Assembly: GCF_043195125.1 (NCBI RefSeq)
Contig: NZ_JBAFWR010000012.1
Length of the DNA: 64,000 nt
Direction: 5' to 3' (one strand)
Source of the DNA: NCEH01 sp043195125
GTDB taxonomy: Bacteria; Pseudomonadota; Alphaproteobacteria; Rhizobiales; Xanthobacteraceae
Shown: positions 34,404-43,712 of the stretch, piece after piece
How the letters are laid out: each line of letters starts with the position of its first letter
How positions within the stretch are numbered: the stretch's first letter is position 1
Made by a program: the position numbers and the translations under genes
Notes under the pieces: generated by a model
Seen by the model: only the letters and a program-made list of their open reading frames with translations
Database searches by the model: none
What the model was told of the DNA's origin: nothing

Positions 34404-34991
34404 TTATTTGCCGGCTTTGGCCAGAAGGGTGCGCAGCGAGTCCCGTCCGCCGGCCCATTGCACGTCCGCGATGCGCCAGCCGCCGCTGGTGCGCACCACC
34501 TTGTAGACGATCGACTTGTTCTCGTCGAAATTCTGGAACTGCGCCGTCACCAGCGCCTCGCCCGGCGACACCGCCTTGGTCTGGTAGGTGACCGGAGACA
34601 GCTCAAAATCCTGTCCGTCGATGAAGGGATCGAAATCGAGGCGGGGCTCGGCCCGCTTGGCATCCGCCACCAGCAGTTTCGCCAGGGTCGGATCGAAATA
34701 GGCCTTGGTGGTGGCCGGGTCGTTATAGTCGAAGCTCACCGCCGTCTCGGGCGCGGTGTCGAAATAATTCTGATACAGCGCACGCACGACGGCGTCCGCC
34801 GCCTGGCTGGCCTGCGCCGAGGCAGATGTGGGCTTGGTGCCCTGCGCCGCCCCGGGCAGCGCCAGCGCCCATACCGCGACCAGCATGACGGCCATCACCA
34901 GCAGGACGTGTCCTGCCATCCGCTTTCCGCGCCACGCCGCGCCCGTGCGGGCCGTGTCGTTCCCCGTTCCGCCCATCGCGTTCCCACCCAT
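34404..34991 (-). CDS. DUF3828-like exported protein
   Basis: 195 residues if the ATG at 34991 is used (CAGGG five bases upstream) or 171 from the ATG at 34919. A hydrophobic segment (residues 27-46 of the longer form, ending PGAAQG) is a probable signal peptide. The mature part has the DUF3828 pattern of YxxYFD, SFDYNDPATTKAYF and VVRTSGGWRIADV. Unknown function; probably periplasmic. It is encoded between tkt and the divergent DUF4164-zapA genes. Confidence 0.7.
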   Translation of the reverse strand: MGGNAMGGTGNDTARTGAAWRGKRMAGHVLLVMAVMLVAVWALALPGAAQGTKPTSASAQASQAADAVVRALYQNYFDTAPETAVSFDYNDPATTKAYFDPTLAKLLVADAKRAEPRLDFDPFIDGQDFELSPVTYQTKAVSPGEALVTAQFQNFDENKSIVYKVVRTSGGWRIADVQWAGGRDSLRTLLAKAGK

Positions 34992-35094
34992 CGCGCCCTG
35001 CTTCAGTCATGCCGTGCGTCCGCGCGGCCGGGCCTTCCGCAGCGGGTTTTGCCCCGTCTGCCGGCCCGCGGTCTCTTGCTCGCCCTAATTCCCG

Positions 35095-35100
35095 TTGACA
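35095..35100 (+). promoter_or_regulatory. Consensus -35 hexamer upstream of DUF4164-zapA
   Basis: A perfect TTGACA 51 bases before the first gene of the pair. No good -10 is visible at 16-18 bases, so the assignment is tentative; TACACT at 35137 is an alternative -10 with a different -35. Confidence 0.3.
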
Positions 35101-35150
35101 AGTGGCAAGATGGCTCTGTTTTCGCTCCGACTCAGCTACACTCGAATTTC

Positions 35151-35453
35151 ATGTACGCCTTGAAGCAACGCCCGGCTGAGACTGGACCCATCGAAACGGC
35201 AACGCAGCGCCTGCATGCCGCGCTCGATGCCTTGACCGACGCGCTGGAGCGGCGGCGCGATGCCGATCGCCATCAGCAGGCCTTGCTGGCACAGCTCCAC
35301 GCCATGGGGAACGACCGCGCCCGCCTCGCCGAGGAGCTGGACGGCGCGCGCGAGAAGGTGGCGGAGCTGGGCGAGGTGGCGCAGGAAGTCACGCGGCGCC
35401 TGGATGTGGCCATGAGCACGATCCGCGACGTGCTCGCGACCCACGGCGGATAA
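35151..35453 (+). CDS. DUF4164 coiled-coil protein
   Basis: 100 residues, predicted to be almost wholly helical with heptads (ATQRLHAALDALTDALERRRDA and RARLAEELDGAREKVAEL). DUF4164 proteins are small alphaproteobacterial proteins encoded just before zapA. A structural or partner role with ZapA at the division site is inferred from this position only. Its TAA is followed after one base by the zapA ATG. No clear ribosome site precedes the ATG at 35151. Confidence 0.75.
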   Translation: MYALKQRPAETGPIETATQRLHAALDALTDALERRRDADRHQQALLAQLHAMGNDRARLAEELDGAREKVAELGEVAQEVTRRLDVAMSTIRDVLATHGG

Positions 35454-35454
35454 T

Positions 35455-35838
35455 ATGGCGCAAGTCAGCGTCACCATTGCGGGCCGCTATTATCGCATGG
35501 CCTGCGACGAGGGGCAGGAAGAGCATCTCATCCGCCTCGCCCGCGACATCGACAGCCGCATCGCCCAATTGCGCACCGCCTTCGGCGAGATCGGCGACCA
35601 GCGGCTCACCGTCATGGCCGCCGTCACCATCGCCGACGAACTGGCCGAGGCGCGCAACCGCATCCGCGCGCTGGAAAGCGACATCGAAGGCCAGCGCGAT
35701 GCCCGCGCCTCCGCGCTCGCCCGCATGGAAGCAAGCGAGGAGGCGGTGGCCCGCTCCATCGACGAGGTGGCCGAGCGCCTGGAAAAGCTCGCCCGCGAGG
35801 TCGGCCCGGCGCCCACCGCCAATGTCGGCATGGGCTGA
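35455..35838 (+). CDS. zapA: Cell division protein ZapA
   Basis: 127 residues. Binds and bundles FtsZ at the division ring. The N-terminal domain has VSVTIAGRYYRMACDEGQEEHLIRLA, typical of ZapA, followed by a coiled-coil C-terminal half (about 60-110). Directly downstream of the DUF4164 gene and upstream of the 6S RNA, the normal arrangement in this group. Confidence 0.92.
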   Translation: MAQVSVTIAGRYYRMACDEGQEEHLIRLARDIDSRIAQLRTAFGEIGDQRLTVMAAVTIADELAEARNRIRALESDIEGQRDARASALARMEASEEAVARSIDEVAERLEKLAREVGPAPTANVGMG

Positions 35839-35924
35839 TCCGCCTCCAGCCGGCGGTTCTCGGGTTAAGCACGCGTGTTTGTTACCTGGGTAAATTTAAA
35901 ACCGCCCCTGGCGTCCGGGGCACG

Positions 35925-36070
35925 GCGGGCCTACATTCAGTCGGCGGGGCTGTGGGGTTCGTTAGGAGAACATTCCCCGGGGCCTTATCGATCCTTAAGG
36001 GAGCTGTACCTGACCTTGCCCGTGGGCTTGGCCATACGGCGCCCACCTACGCTGTAGGTTTCCCGGGATC
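35925..36070 (+). ncRNA. ssrS: 6S RNA
   Basis: The position between zapA and fthC is the usual one. The closing stem is visible as CCTACA (35930-35935) with TGTAGG (36053-36058), and the interior has the long imperfect helix with a central bubble expected of 6S RNA (for example GGGGCTGTGGGGTTCG paired around to the CGTGGGCTTGGCC side). 6S RNA binds sigma-70 RNA polymerase holoenzyme and mimics an open promoter, dampening transcription in stationary phase. Exact ends are not determined; an AT-rich TAAATTTAAA at 35891 may be part of its promoter. Confidence 0.8.
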
Positions 36071-36099
36071 GACCTCCGACGGCTTTTGCGGCTCCGCAC

Positions 36100-36753
36100 A
36101 TGACTTTTTCGCTGTCCCCTTCCGGTACTACTGCCCCCGGCGCGGACGAGCCCGCGTCGAAACGCGACGCGGCCGAACGGCGGGCTGAAAAGTCCGCCCT
36201 GCGCCGTGCGGCGCTCGCCCGTCGCGCCGCCATGGGCGAAGAGGCACGTTCCCACGCTTCCCAGCGCGCGGCGCTCAATGCCATGTCTCTGCTGGAAAAC
36301 GTGCAGGGCCGCGTCGTCTCGCTGTTCGCGCCCTTCCGCGACGAAATCGATACTGCTCCGCTCGCCGCTTTGCTGTGGGATGCCGGCGCGATCGTCGCGC
36401 TTCCCGTGGTTTTGAGCCGGGACGAACCCTTGCTGTTCCGCCGCTGGCAGGCGGGCGATGCGCTCGACCTCGTGGGTGCCTACCGCATTCCCACGCCCGC
36501 GCCCGACGCGCCCGAGGTGGTGCCGCAGGATCTCATCGTGCCGCTCGCGGCGTTTGATGCGCGCGGCTTCCGCATCGGCTATGGCGCGGGCCATTATGAT
36601 CGCACCCTTGCCGGCTTGCGCGCAGGCGGCCCGGTGCGAGCCTTCGGCTATGCGTTTTCCTGCCAGGAAGTGCGCGAGGTGCCCGAAGAGCCCCATGACG
36701 AGAGGGTGGACGGGATGATAACGGAGGCGGGGCTTTTTCTCTGCGGCGGTTGA
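36100..36753 (+). CDS. 5-formyltetrahydrofolate cyclo-ligase
   Basis: 217 residues. Converts 5-formyl-THF to 5,10-methenyl-THF using ATP. The family signature DARGFRIGYGAGHYDRTLA is present near the C-terminal third, and KSALRRAALARR marks the N-terminal nucleotide site. The gene follows the 6S RNA, as ygfA follows ssrS in E. coli. The first 25 residues are polar. Followed one base later by the ymdB-type gene. Confidence 0.92.
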   Translation: MTFSLSPSGTTAPGADEPASKRDAAERRAEKSALRRAALARRAAMGEEARSHASQRAALNAMSLLENVQGRVVSLFAPFRDEIDTAPLAALLWDAGAIVALPVVLSRDEPLLFRRWQAGDALDLVGAYRIPTPAPDAPEVVPQDLIVPLAAFDARGFRIGYGAGHYDRTLAGLRAGGPVRAFGYAFSCQEVREVPEEPHDERVDGMITEAGLFLCGG

Positions 36754-36754
36754 T

Positions 36755-37579
36755 ATGCGTATTCTGTTCCTGGGTGATGTGGTGGGTCGGCCCGGCCGCG
36801 ATGCCCTGACCTCCCGCCTGCCGGGCCTGATTGCCCAATGGCAATTGGATCTCGTGGTGGTCAATGGCGAGAATGCCGCCGGCGGCTTCGGCATCACAGA
36901 ATCCATCTATGAGGATTTCCGCGCCGCCGGGGCCGATGCCGTGACGCTCGGCAACCACGCTTTCGACCAGCGCGAGGCGCTGGTGTTCATCGAGCGGGTG
37001 GACCGGCTGGTGCGCCCGGCGAATTATCCGGCCGGCACGCCGGGGCGCGGCGCCATCCTGGTGGAAGCCAAGAACGGCGCCCGCGTGCTGGTGGCCAACA
37101 TCATGGGGCGCACCTTCATGGATCCGCTGGACGACCCGTTCGCCGCGCTCGACCGGGTGCTGGAAGGTGCCGAGCTGGGCCATATGGTGGACGCGGTGGT
37201 GATCGACTTCCATGCCGAGACCACCAGCGAGAAGCAGGCGTTCGGCCATTATTGCGACGGCCGCGCCACTCTGGTGGTGGGCACGCACACCCATGTGCCC
37301 ACCGCCGATCATCGTATCCTCTCCGGCGGCACGGCCTTTTGCACCGACGTCGGCATGTGCGGCGCCTATGACGGCGTGATCGGCATGGAAAAGGAGGAGC
37401 CGCTGCGGCGTTTCACGCGCAAGATCGGCTCCGGCCGGTTCGAGCCGGCCTCCGGCCCCGCCAGCCTTTCGGGCCTGGCGGTGGAGACCGACGACCGCAC
37501 GGGGCTCGCCGTGAAGGTCTCGGCCGTGCGCCTCGGCGGGGTGCTTGAGGAGGCCCGGCCGGGCTTCTGGGAAAATTGA
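36755..37579 (+). CDS. YmdB-family metallophosphoesterase (TIGR00282)
   Basis: 274 residues. Calcineurin-like phosphodiesterase with the di-metal ligands FLGDVVGRPGR, NGENAAGG, LGNHAFDQ, and THTHVPTAD. In Bacillus the homologue YmdB hydrolyses cyclic nucleotides and affects biofilm choice; the alphaproteobacterial role is not known. Starts one base after the stop of the cyclo-ligase gene. Confidence 0.9.
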   Translation: MRILFLGDVVGRPGRDALTSRLPGLIAQWQLDLVVVNGENAAGGFGITESIYEDFRAAGADAVTLGNHAFDQREALVFIERVDRLVRPANYPAGTPGRGAILVEAKNGARVLVANIMGRTFMDPLDDPFAALDRVLEGAELGHMVDAVVIDFHAETTSEKQAFGHYCDGRATLVVGTHTHVPTADHRILSGGTAFCTDVGMCGAYDGVIGMEKEEPLRRFTRKIGSGRFEPASGPASLSGLAVETDDRTGLAVKVSAVRLGGVLEEARPGFWEN

Positions 37580-37605
37580 CGAAGCGGAATCCTTGAGGGG
37601 CTTCC

Positions 37606-37635
37606 TTGCCCTTCGCCCATCGGCCGACCTATAAG
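37606..37635 (+). promoter_or_regulatory. Candidate promoter of yebC
   Basis: TTGCCC and TATAAG with an 18-base spacer, about 85 bases before the yebC ATG. Visual match only. Confidence 0.35.
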
Positions 37636-37719
37636 GCCGGCTTCATACAAGAAGACCCAGCTCGAGCGGCGCCCCGATGGGCGCGCGGAGGTGAGGCCGA
37701 ACAGAAATCGGAGGCGGTC

Positions 37720-38466
37720 ATGGCCGGACATTCACAGTTCAAGAACATCATGCACCGCAAGGGCAAGCAGGACGCGGTGCGCTCCAAGCTGTTCTCCAAG
37801 CTGGCGCGCGAAATCACCGTGTCGGCCAAGATGGGCCTGCCCGACCCCAACATGAATGCCCGCCTGCGCGCCGCGATCCTCGCCGCCCGCGCGGAAAACA
37901 TGCCCAAGGACAATATCGAGCGCGCCATCAAGAAGGCCGGCGGTGCCGACAGCGAGAATTACGAAGAGATTCGCTACGAGGGCTACGGCCCCGGCGGCGT
38001 CGCGGTGATCGTCGAGACGCTGACCGACAATCGCAACCGCACGGCGGGCGAGGTGCGCTCTTATTTCACCAAGTCGGGCGGAAACCTCGCGGAAACCGGC
38101 GCGGTCTCGTTCATGTTCGACCGCGTCGGGCTGATCGAGTTCGACCCCGCCAAGGCCAGCGCCGACGCCATGCTGGAAGCGGCCATCGACGCAGGGGCGG
38201 ACGATGTGGCCTCCTCCGAGCACGGGCATGAGGTGATCTGCGCGGTGGAGAATCTCAATGAGGTCCAGCGCCAGCTCGAACTGAAGTTCGGCGAGCCGCG
38301 CAAGGCCGGCCTCGTGTGGCGCCCGCAGAACAATATCGCGGTGGACGACGAGACCGCCGAAAAGCTCCTGCGGCTGGTGGATTCGCTTGAGGACAATGAC
38401 GACGTCCAGAGCGTCACGGCCAATTTCGAGCTCTCGGACGCGATGGTCGCGAAGATGACCGCCTGA
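37720..38466 (+). CDS. yebC: YebC/PmpR family DNA-binding regulator
   Basis: 248 residues, full length. The N-terminus AGHSQFKNIMHRKGKQDAVRSK and the block YEGYGPGGVAVIVETLTDNRNRT are diagnostic. Members bind DNA as transcription regulators or ease ribosome stalling at proline runs, depending on the subtype. GGAGG five bases before the ATG fixes the start. In many bacteria yebC directly precedes ruvC; here nearly 9 kb with glycosyltransferases lies between. Confidence 0.95.
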   Translation: MAGHSQFKNIMHRKGKQDAVRSKLFSKLAREITVSAKMGLPDPNMNARLRAAILAARAENMPKDNIERAIKKAGGADSENYEEIRYEGYGPGGVAVIVETLTDNRNRTAGEVRSYFTKSGGNLAETGAVSFMFDRVGLIEFDPAKASADAMLEAAIDAGADDVASSEHGHEVICAVENLNEVQRQLELKFGEPRKAGLVWRPQNNIAVDDETAEKLLRLVDSLEDNDDVQSVTANFELSDAMVAKMTA

Positions 38467-38501
38467 GCATCGGCTCAGCCTCGCCCCTTAATCGAAGAAC
38501 C

Positions 38502-38529
38502 GTCCGCGGCGCCGAATGGCGCTGCGGAC
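38502..38529 (+). terminator. Strong hairpin after yebC
   Basis: A 12-bp stem (one G-T pair) of GTCCGCGGCGCC with GGCGCTGCGGAC around a GAAT loop, 36 bases past the stop. No T-run, so Rho-independent termination is possible but not certain. Confidence 0.5.
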
Positions 38530-38945
38530 AGCTGTGTTCTGTGGCGCCGGCGCTCATGTGGCGGGGGCCGCGCCCTCGCGCCGCCTCTCGCAAAACCCTT
38601 CCCGCTCGCGCGCCCGGATACCGCGCGGACTCTTGTCGCGGCATGCCGCGCGGCATTATGTTCGTTTTCGTAACGTCATTCTGGGCGAGAGGAGCCGTAG
38701 GCAAAGCAAACGCTACGTCATGTGACGGCACACCGGTGGGGGCTCTTTTCAGCCGGCGACGACTCTGCGCATGGTATCATCCAACAGCGCTAGACAATTG
38801 CATAATACCTCCACTTCTGTAATCACGCCGTCATGGCGGCTGGACTAATTGCAAACGGTATCGCCTGCGTTTGGCACGGTGTAAGGTTGTCAGCAACGTA
38901 AGCGTGTATTCGGACTTGATTCGGGAACGACCCGGGGGAGCGAGC
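38530..38945. other. Gene-free, AT-richer leader region of the glycosyltransferase block
   Basis: About 415 bases without a convincing gene. Compared with the flanking housekeeping DNA it is richer in A and T from about 38640, with elements such as AATTGCATAATACC (38801 area) that could be part of a promoter. A reading frame that continues upstream of the glycosyltransferase to 38871 lacks a ribosome site and looks non-coding. Confidence 0.5.
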
Positions 38946-40013
38946 GTGTCAGGGCGGCGGCGAATCTTGTGCCTCATGGAAACGCTCAATGCGCATCAGC
39001 CGAATGCATGCGCTTACTTGCGTCTCCTGCTGCCGCTGACGAAACCGATCGTGAAGGAAGAGTTTGATATAACCTTCGGCGATATCGACAACTATCAGCA
39101 CATTGATGCGGATATCGTCATTACCCAGCGCGTTGTTCTTAAAACCTTGAAGCGCGCGGAGCGGCTGGTTTCTTATTGCGCGCGCAAGGGGGCCCGCCTC
39201 GTCTACGATCTGGACGACGATCTACTTTCCCTTGCGGCGGACCATAACGAGCATTCCTATTATCAGCAGCTGCGCCCTCTGGTGACCTTCCTGCTGCGGG
39301 AATCCCATGAAGTCTGGGTCTCCACCGAGGATCTCGCCCGGCGGCTCGCGCCTTTGTCCGACAAGCTTGCCGTGCTCCAGAATCATCTCGATCCGCGGGT
39401 CTGGCAGGTGCGTCAGCCGGTTCCCTGCGAAGGTCCGTTGCGTTTGCTGTTCATGGGGACGACCACGCACCAATCGGATTTCGACACCTTGCTTCGGCCT
39501 GCGCTGGCGCGGGTGCGCGATCGGGTGAGCCGGGACATCGCCCTGACCCTGATCGGCGTCATGCCCAGCCATACGGTATGCGAGGGATGGCAGGCCATCC
39601 GCCCGCCCGACCATGTGTCCGTGTCCTACCCCGCCTTCGCGAACTGGCTCATGGACCAGGGGCCCTACGATATCGGCCTTGCGCCGCTGGCCGATAATCA
39701 ATTCAATCAGTCGAAGAGCCGGCTGAAGTTCCTCGAATATTCTGGGCTCGGCCTCGCCACCGTGGCCAGCACCGTGGGCGAGTACCGTGAGTCCATCGTC
39801 GACGGGGTCAATGGAAGGCTGGGGGGAAATTCGGCGGAAGCGTTCGAGGAGGCCTTGTTCTCCTTGGTCACCAACGAGGATCTGCGGCTGGAACTTGCCG
39901 AGAATGCGTCACGTCTGGTTGCCGAAAGCCTGGCTGAAGCTCACCGCGTGGAGCCTCGTCTTGAGCGCCTGCGGGGGCTGGAAGTGCTTGCGCCGCCGCT
40001 CGCGGCGCAATAG
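38946..40013 (+). CDS. Glycosyltransferase (GT4-like)
   Basis: About 355 residues. GT-B fold glycosyltransferase: an N-terminal acceptor domain with ITQRVVLKTLKRAERLV and VYDLDDDLLS, and a C-terminal donor domain with RLLFMGTTTHQSDF, GVMPSHTVCEGW and the acidic-end motif KSRLKFLEYSGLGLATVAS. It should transfer a sugar from a nucleotide donor during surface-glycan assembly at the inner face of the membrane. GGGGGAG five bases before the GTG at 38946 makes this the likely start. Codon use in the first 350 bases is more AT-rich than usual here (GATATAACC, AACTATCAG), a sign of transfer. Followed after 183 bases by the large glycosyltransferase. Confidence 0.85.
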   Translation: MSGRRRILCLMETLNAHQPNACAYLRLLLPLTKPIVKEEFDITFGDIDNYQHIDADIVITQRVVLKTLKRAERLVSYCARKGARLVYDLDDDLLSLAADHNEHSYYQQLRPLVTFLLRESHEVWVSTEDLARRLAPLSDKLAVLQNHLDPRVWQVRQPVPCEGPLRLLFMGTTTHQSDFDTLLRPALARVRDRVSRDIALTLIGVMPSHTVCEGWQAIRPPDHVSVSYPAFANWLMDQGPYDIGLAPLADNQFNQSKSRLKFLEYSGLGLATVASTVGEYRESIVDGVNGRLGGNSAEAFEEALFSLVTNEDLRLELAENASRLVAESLAEAHRVEPRLERLRGLEVLAPPLAAQ

Positions 40014-40196
40014 GGGCGGTCCACTGGCCCTGAACACCCCACCATTCGCCGACTATTTGTCAGGGCATCACATTCTTGAAAGGCGTCATCGCAGACTGCT
40101 AGATCAGCCTGCGGTTCTCGCGCTGCCTGGAAAAGGCGCAAGTACGCAGGCGTTTTGCGGTCACCGCGACAGGCGCAGGCGGGATCGGAGACGGGT

Positions 40197-43100
40197 ATGA
40201 TTGGCTCTTCGTTGTCTTTGGGGATCACCCTGACGACGCCGGCGTTTTTTGAGCCCAAGCGGGTCGCCCTGCCTCCCGTCTTCGTCGAGCATTTTCCGTT
40301 CGGCTTCTGGCTGATGGATGCCCTGCGCCCGCGCCTCGTGGTTTCGCTCGGGCGGCGCACGCCGAATCCTCATCTGTGCTTTCTCCAGATCGCGTCGCAT
40401 CTCGATCTATCGACCCGTTGCGTTGCCATTTCCGGCTGGAGCGAAGCGGGCGAGGGGCGGCAGCCGGCGGCATTCGGCGCCGCGTTCAGCCGTGACGACA
40501 TGCGGGCCTCCGAAGTTCTGCTCGCCTCCGCCGAGACAGCATATCGCGACTTTCCTCCTGGAAGCATCGATCTGCTCTGCCTCGATGCGGTTCCCCTGGG
40601 TGCCCTTGCGGACGACACGCTCGCGGCCTGGCTGGACCGCCTGTCCGACAGTGCCGTCATCCTGGTCCATGGTCTCAGCGAACCGGGCGGGGAACGCGTG
40701 TGGCGGCAGCTGCGCGTGCGCTACGGCAGCTTCATCTTCACCCACGGCGAAGCGCTCGGCATCCTCGCGATTGGGCCGCGGATCGCCCCGCTGCTGCGTC
40801 CGTTGTTCGATCCGGCGCCGTCCGCCGGCTTTCAGCAAAATGTCCAGCTCGCCTTTTCGCGCCTCGGGAAGGATCTGAAGCTGGCCCTGGCGCCGCAAGT
40901 GCGCCAGCCGGCATTCGGAAGCGACGCCGCCCGCGCGGCCCAGATGGAGTTGCTGCGGGAATCCGAGCGCGAACGGGCCGAAGCGCTCGGCAAGGAAGCC
41001 GCTCGCCTGCGCGCGCTGCTGCAGGAAGAGACCGCGCAAACCTCGGCCCTGGAACAGGAACTGCTCCAGAAGGAGGGGCAATTGCTCCATCTGGTCCAGC
41101 GTCTGCGCTCGTTCTCCTGGCTGTTGCGGCAGATGGTCAAGACCATCCGCATCGGCCAGCGCCGCTTGGTGGGCCGGGTGGCTAAATTGTTCGGCGTGCG
41201 CACCGCCTCCTATGTGATGGACAAGAGCCGCAAGCGCCTGGCCCGATCGAACCTGTTCGACCCGGTCTATTATCTGCGGCGCTATCCCGACGTGGGCGCT
41301 GCCGGCATGGATCCCCTGACGCATTATCTGGCGCACGGCGCCAAGGATGGGCGGGACCCCAATCCGGTGTTCCGAACCCTCTGGTATGTCACGCAATATC
41401 CCGACGTGGTCGCTCTGGGCGAGAACCCGCTGCTGCACTATATCCAGCACGGCAGCAAGGAAGGGCGCATGCCCAGCCCGGATTTCGATCCCCGCTGGTA
41501 TCTCGCCGCCAATCCCGACGTCGCCGCCCTCGGCATGGACCCGCTCGCCCATTTCCTTACCCATGGGCGCTTGGAAGGGCGGGTCGGCGTACCGCTCGTG
41601 GAAGCCGAGGGGCTGGCCTTTCTGAAGGCGACGCGCCGCCACACGCTGGACCTTGCGAGCTTCGTGCCCTCGCCCATCCGCCATCCCGCCCGCGACCTGC
41701 TGCCCATGGACGAGGTCGCGGTGGTGATGCCGGTCTATGCGGGCTACGAGGAGAGCCGCGCCTGCATCGAGAGCGTGCTCGCCTCGCGGGCGCGCAACGA
41801 GACCTTCGGGCTGCTCGTCCTGATCGACGATTGCGGACCGGAACCCGCCTTGCGCGCCTATCTGAGGGAGGTCGCGGAGACGGCCACGGGGGTGATGCTG
41901 CTGGTCAACGAGGAGAACAAGGGCTTCGTCGCCAGTGTCAATCGCGGCATGATCGAAGCGGGCGTGCGCGACGTGATCCTGCTCAACAGCGACACCGAGG
42001 TGCGCGGCGACTGGGTGGATCGCATCGCGGCGCAGGCGGCGGCGGATCCGCGCATCGCCACCGTCTCGCCGTTCTCGAACAACGCCACGATCTGCAGCTA
42101 TCCCGACATCGGCGAGGGGCTGGGCCTGCCCGAAGGGCACACACTCGCCGCGCTGGACGAGGCCTGCGCCACCGTCAATGCCGGCCGTTCCGTGGACATT
42201 CCGACCTCGGTCGGGTTTTGCATGTTCATTCGCCGCGCCTGCCTTGAGGACGTTGGCCTGTTCGACGAGGACACGTTCGGGAAGGGGTATGGGGAAGAAT
42301 CCGACTTCTGCTGCCGGGCCAGCGCGAAGGCATGGCGCCATGTGCTCGCGGGGGACGTGTTCGTCTACCACGCGGGCAATGTGAGCTTCGGCGGCACCGC
42401 GAACACGCGCAAGTGCGAGTCCGCGCGCCTGCTGCGCGAGCGCTATCCGGATTATGAGGCGGCCGTCGGCCGCTGGGTGCGCGAGGACCCGGCCTTTGCC
42501 ATGCGCCTCGCGATCGAGGCGAGCCTGATGCGCGCCTCCGGCACGCCCGTGATCCTGCACATTCTGCACCCCTGGGGCGGGGGGACCGAGAAGCAGGTGG
42601 TGGACCTGATGGCGCTGACGGCGGAGCGCGCGATTTCCCTGACGCTCATCATCACGCCGCCGGATGATGAGAAGCCCGATTTTGGGCTGGCCCTGTTCAT
42701 TCCCGATCCCACGGGCGGGCGGCGGGTGGACATGCGCGTCGGCCAGCTCGGCGAGGTAGCCCAGCTCCTGCGCGCGTTCGGCCTGCGACGCATCCATGTG
42801 CACCACGCGCTCACCGCGATGGATGAGCTTGCGCCCTTCCTGGCGCTGATGAACCTGCCCTATGACGTGTCGATCCACGATTACGCGCTGATCTGTCCGC
42901 GCATCAATCTGGCGCAGGCGGGCACCTATTGCGGCGAGCCCGACGAGCGCGGGTGCCTGGCCTGCCTTGCGGCCGATCCCAAGCCGTTTTCACGCGATAT
43001 CATCTGGTGGCGGGAGCGCGGCATCGCGCTGATCGAGCATGCCGAGCGGGTAATCTGCCCCTCGCGCGACGTCGCCGACCGGATTCGCCGTTACGCGCCC

Positions 43101-43712
43101 TATGCCAATCTCATCGTGGTGCCCCACGAACCCGACCTGTATCGCCGGCCGCAGCCGGTGTGGATTCCGCAGATCGCCCCGGACATTCCCATGCGCGTCG
43201 CCGTCCTCGGCATCCTTGCCGAGCACAAGGGCGGGGCCTTTCTGTTGGATTGCATCGAATACAGCCGGTCCATCCGCGCGCCGCTGGAATGGCAGGTGAT
43301 CGGAGAGTTTCCCAACAAGCTCGACGTGCGGGCCTCCAGCCTGCGCGAGCATCTCTCCATCACCGGACGCTACAAGCCCGACGAGTTGCCGGCCCTGATC
43401 GCCAAGGCCGACCCGCACCTGATCTTCTTTCCCCAGCATTGGCCGGAAACCTACAGCTTTACGCTGAGCGAGGCGTTTGCCGCGCGCCGGGCGGTGCTGG
43501 TGCCGCCGCTCGGCGCGTTTCCCGAACGGGTCGCGGGAAGCGCCGGCGCGTTTGAATATTCGCTGTCGGAAACCCCGCGGCAGGTGGTTGAGGACCTGCT
43601 TGCGCTACGTCTGCGCTTCATGGACCCGGTGCCCGAAACCCCTCCCCTCGCACCGCAAATGGGCGCAACGATGCGGGAAAACGCGGATTTTTATCGCTCC
43701 GCTTATATCTGA
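40197..43712 (+). CDS. Multidomain glycosyltransferase (methyltransferase-like, YPDV repeats, GT2 and GT4 domains)
   Basis: About 1171 residues. Order: a degenerate Rossmann domain like class I methyltransferases (about 25-195), a coiled coil (about 250-300), three repeats of the YxxxYPDVxxxGxxPxxHYxxHGxxEGR type (about 353-466), a GT2 domain (about 505-760; LLNSDTEV supplies the metal-binding acids and CMFIRRACLEDVGLFDE the acceptor side), and a C-terminal GT4 domain (about 800-1170; GTEKQVVDLM, PETYSFTLSEAFAARRAVLVP). Likely adds more than one sugar to a surface polysaccharide or glycoprotein. The ATG at 40197 has GGAG six bases upstream. The glycosyltransferase at 60.6 kb shares the coiled coil, repeats and GT2. 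Confidence 0.85.
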   Translation: MIGSSLSLGITLTTPAFFEPKRVALPPVFVEHFPFGFWLMDALRPRLVVSLGRRTPNPHLCFLQIASHLDLSTRCVAISGWSEAGEGRQPAAFGAAFSRDDMRASEVLLASAETAYRDFPPGSIDLLCLDAVPLGALADDTLAAWLDRLSDSAVILVHGLSEPGGERVWRQLRVRYGSFIFTHGEALGILAIGPRIAPLLRPLFDPAPSAGFQQNVQLAFSRLGKDLKLALAPQVRQPAFGSDAARAAQMELLRESERERAEALGKEAARLRALLQEETAQTSALEQELLQKEGQLLHLVQRLRSFSWLLRQMVKTIRIGQRRLVGRVAKLFGVRTASYVMDKSRKRLARSNLFDPVYYLRRYPDVGAAGMDPLTHYLAHGAKDGRDPNPVFRTLWYVTQYPDVVALGENPLLHYIQHGSKEGRMPSPDFDPRWYLAANPDVAALGMDPLAHFLTHGRLEGRVGVPLVEAEGLAFLKATRRHTLDLASFVPSPIRHPARDLLPMDEVAVVMPVYAGYEESRACIESVLASRARNETFGLLVLIDDCGPEPALRAYLREVAETATGVMLLVNEENKGFVASVNRGMIEAGVRDVILLNSDTEVRGDWVDRIAAQAAADPRIATVSPFSNNATICSYPDIGEGLGLPEGHTLAALDEACATVNAGRSVDIPTSVGFCMFIRRACLEDVGLFDEDTFGKGYGEESDFCCRASAKAWRHVLAGDVFVYHAGNVSFGGTANTRKCESARLLRERYPDYEAAVGRWVREDPAFAMRLAIEASLMRASGTPVILHILHPWGGGTEKQVVDLMALTAERAISLTLIITPPDDEKPDFGLALFIPDPTGGRRVDMRVGQLGEVAQLLRAFGLRRIHVHHALTAMDELAPFLALMNLPYDVSIHDYALICPRINLAQAGTYCGEPDERGCLACLAADPKPFSRDIIWWRERGIALIEHAERVICPSRDVADRIRRYAPYANLIVVPHEPDLYRRPQPVWIPQIAPDIPMRVAVLGILAEHKGGAFLLDCIEYSRSIRAPLEWQVIGEFPNKLDVRASSLREHLSITGRYKPDELPALIAKADPHLIFFPQHWPETYSFTLSEAFAARRAVLVPPLGAFPERVAGSAGAFEYSLSETPRQVVEDLLALRLRFMDPVPETPPLAPQMGATMRENADFYRSAYI

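Noticed and set aside
40407..42878. Long minus-strand open frame (about 820 codons) opposite the large glycosyltransferase
   Set aside because: High-GC third-position bias keeps the antisense frame open; its translation is low-complexity His/Arg/Gly with no domain, whereas the plus strand encodes clear glycosyltransferase domains.
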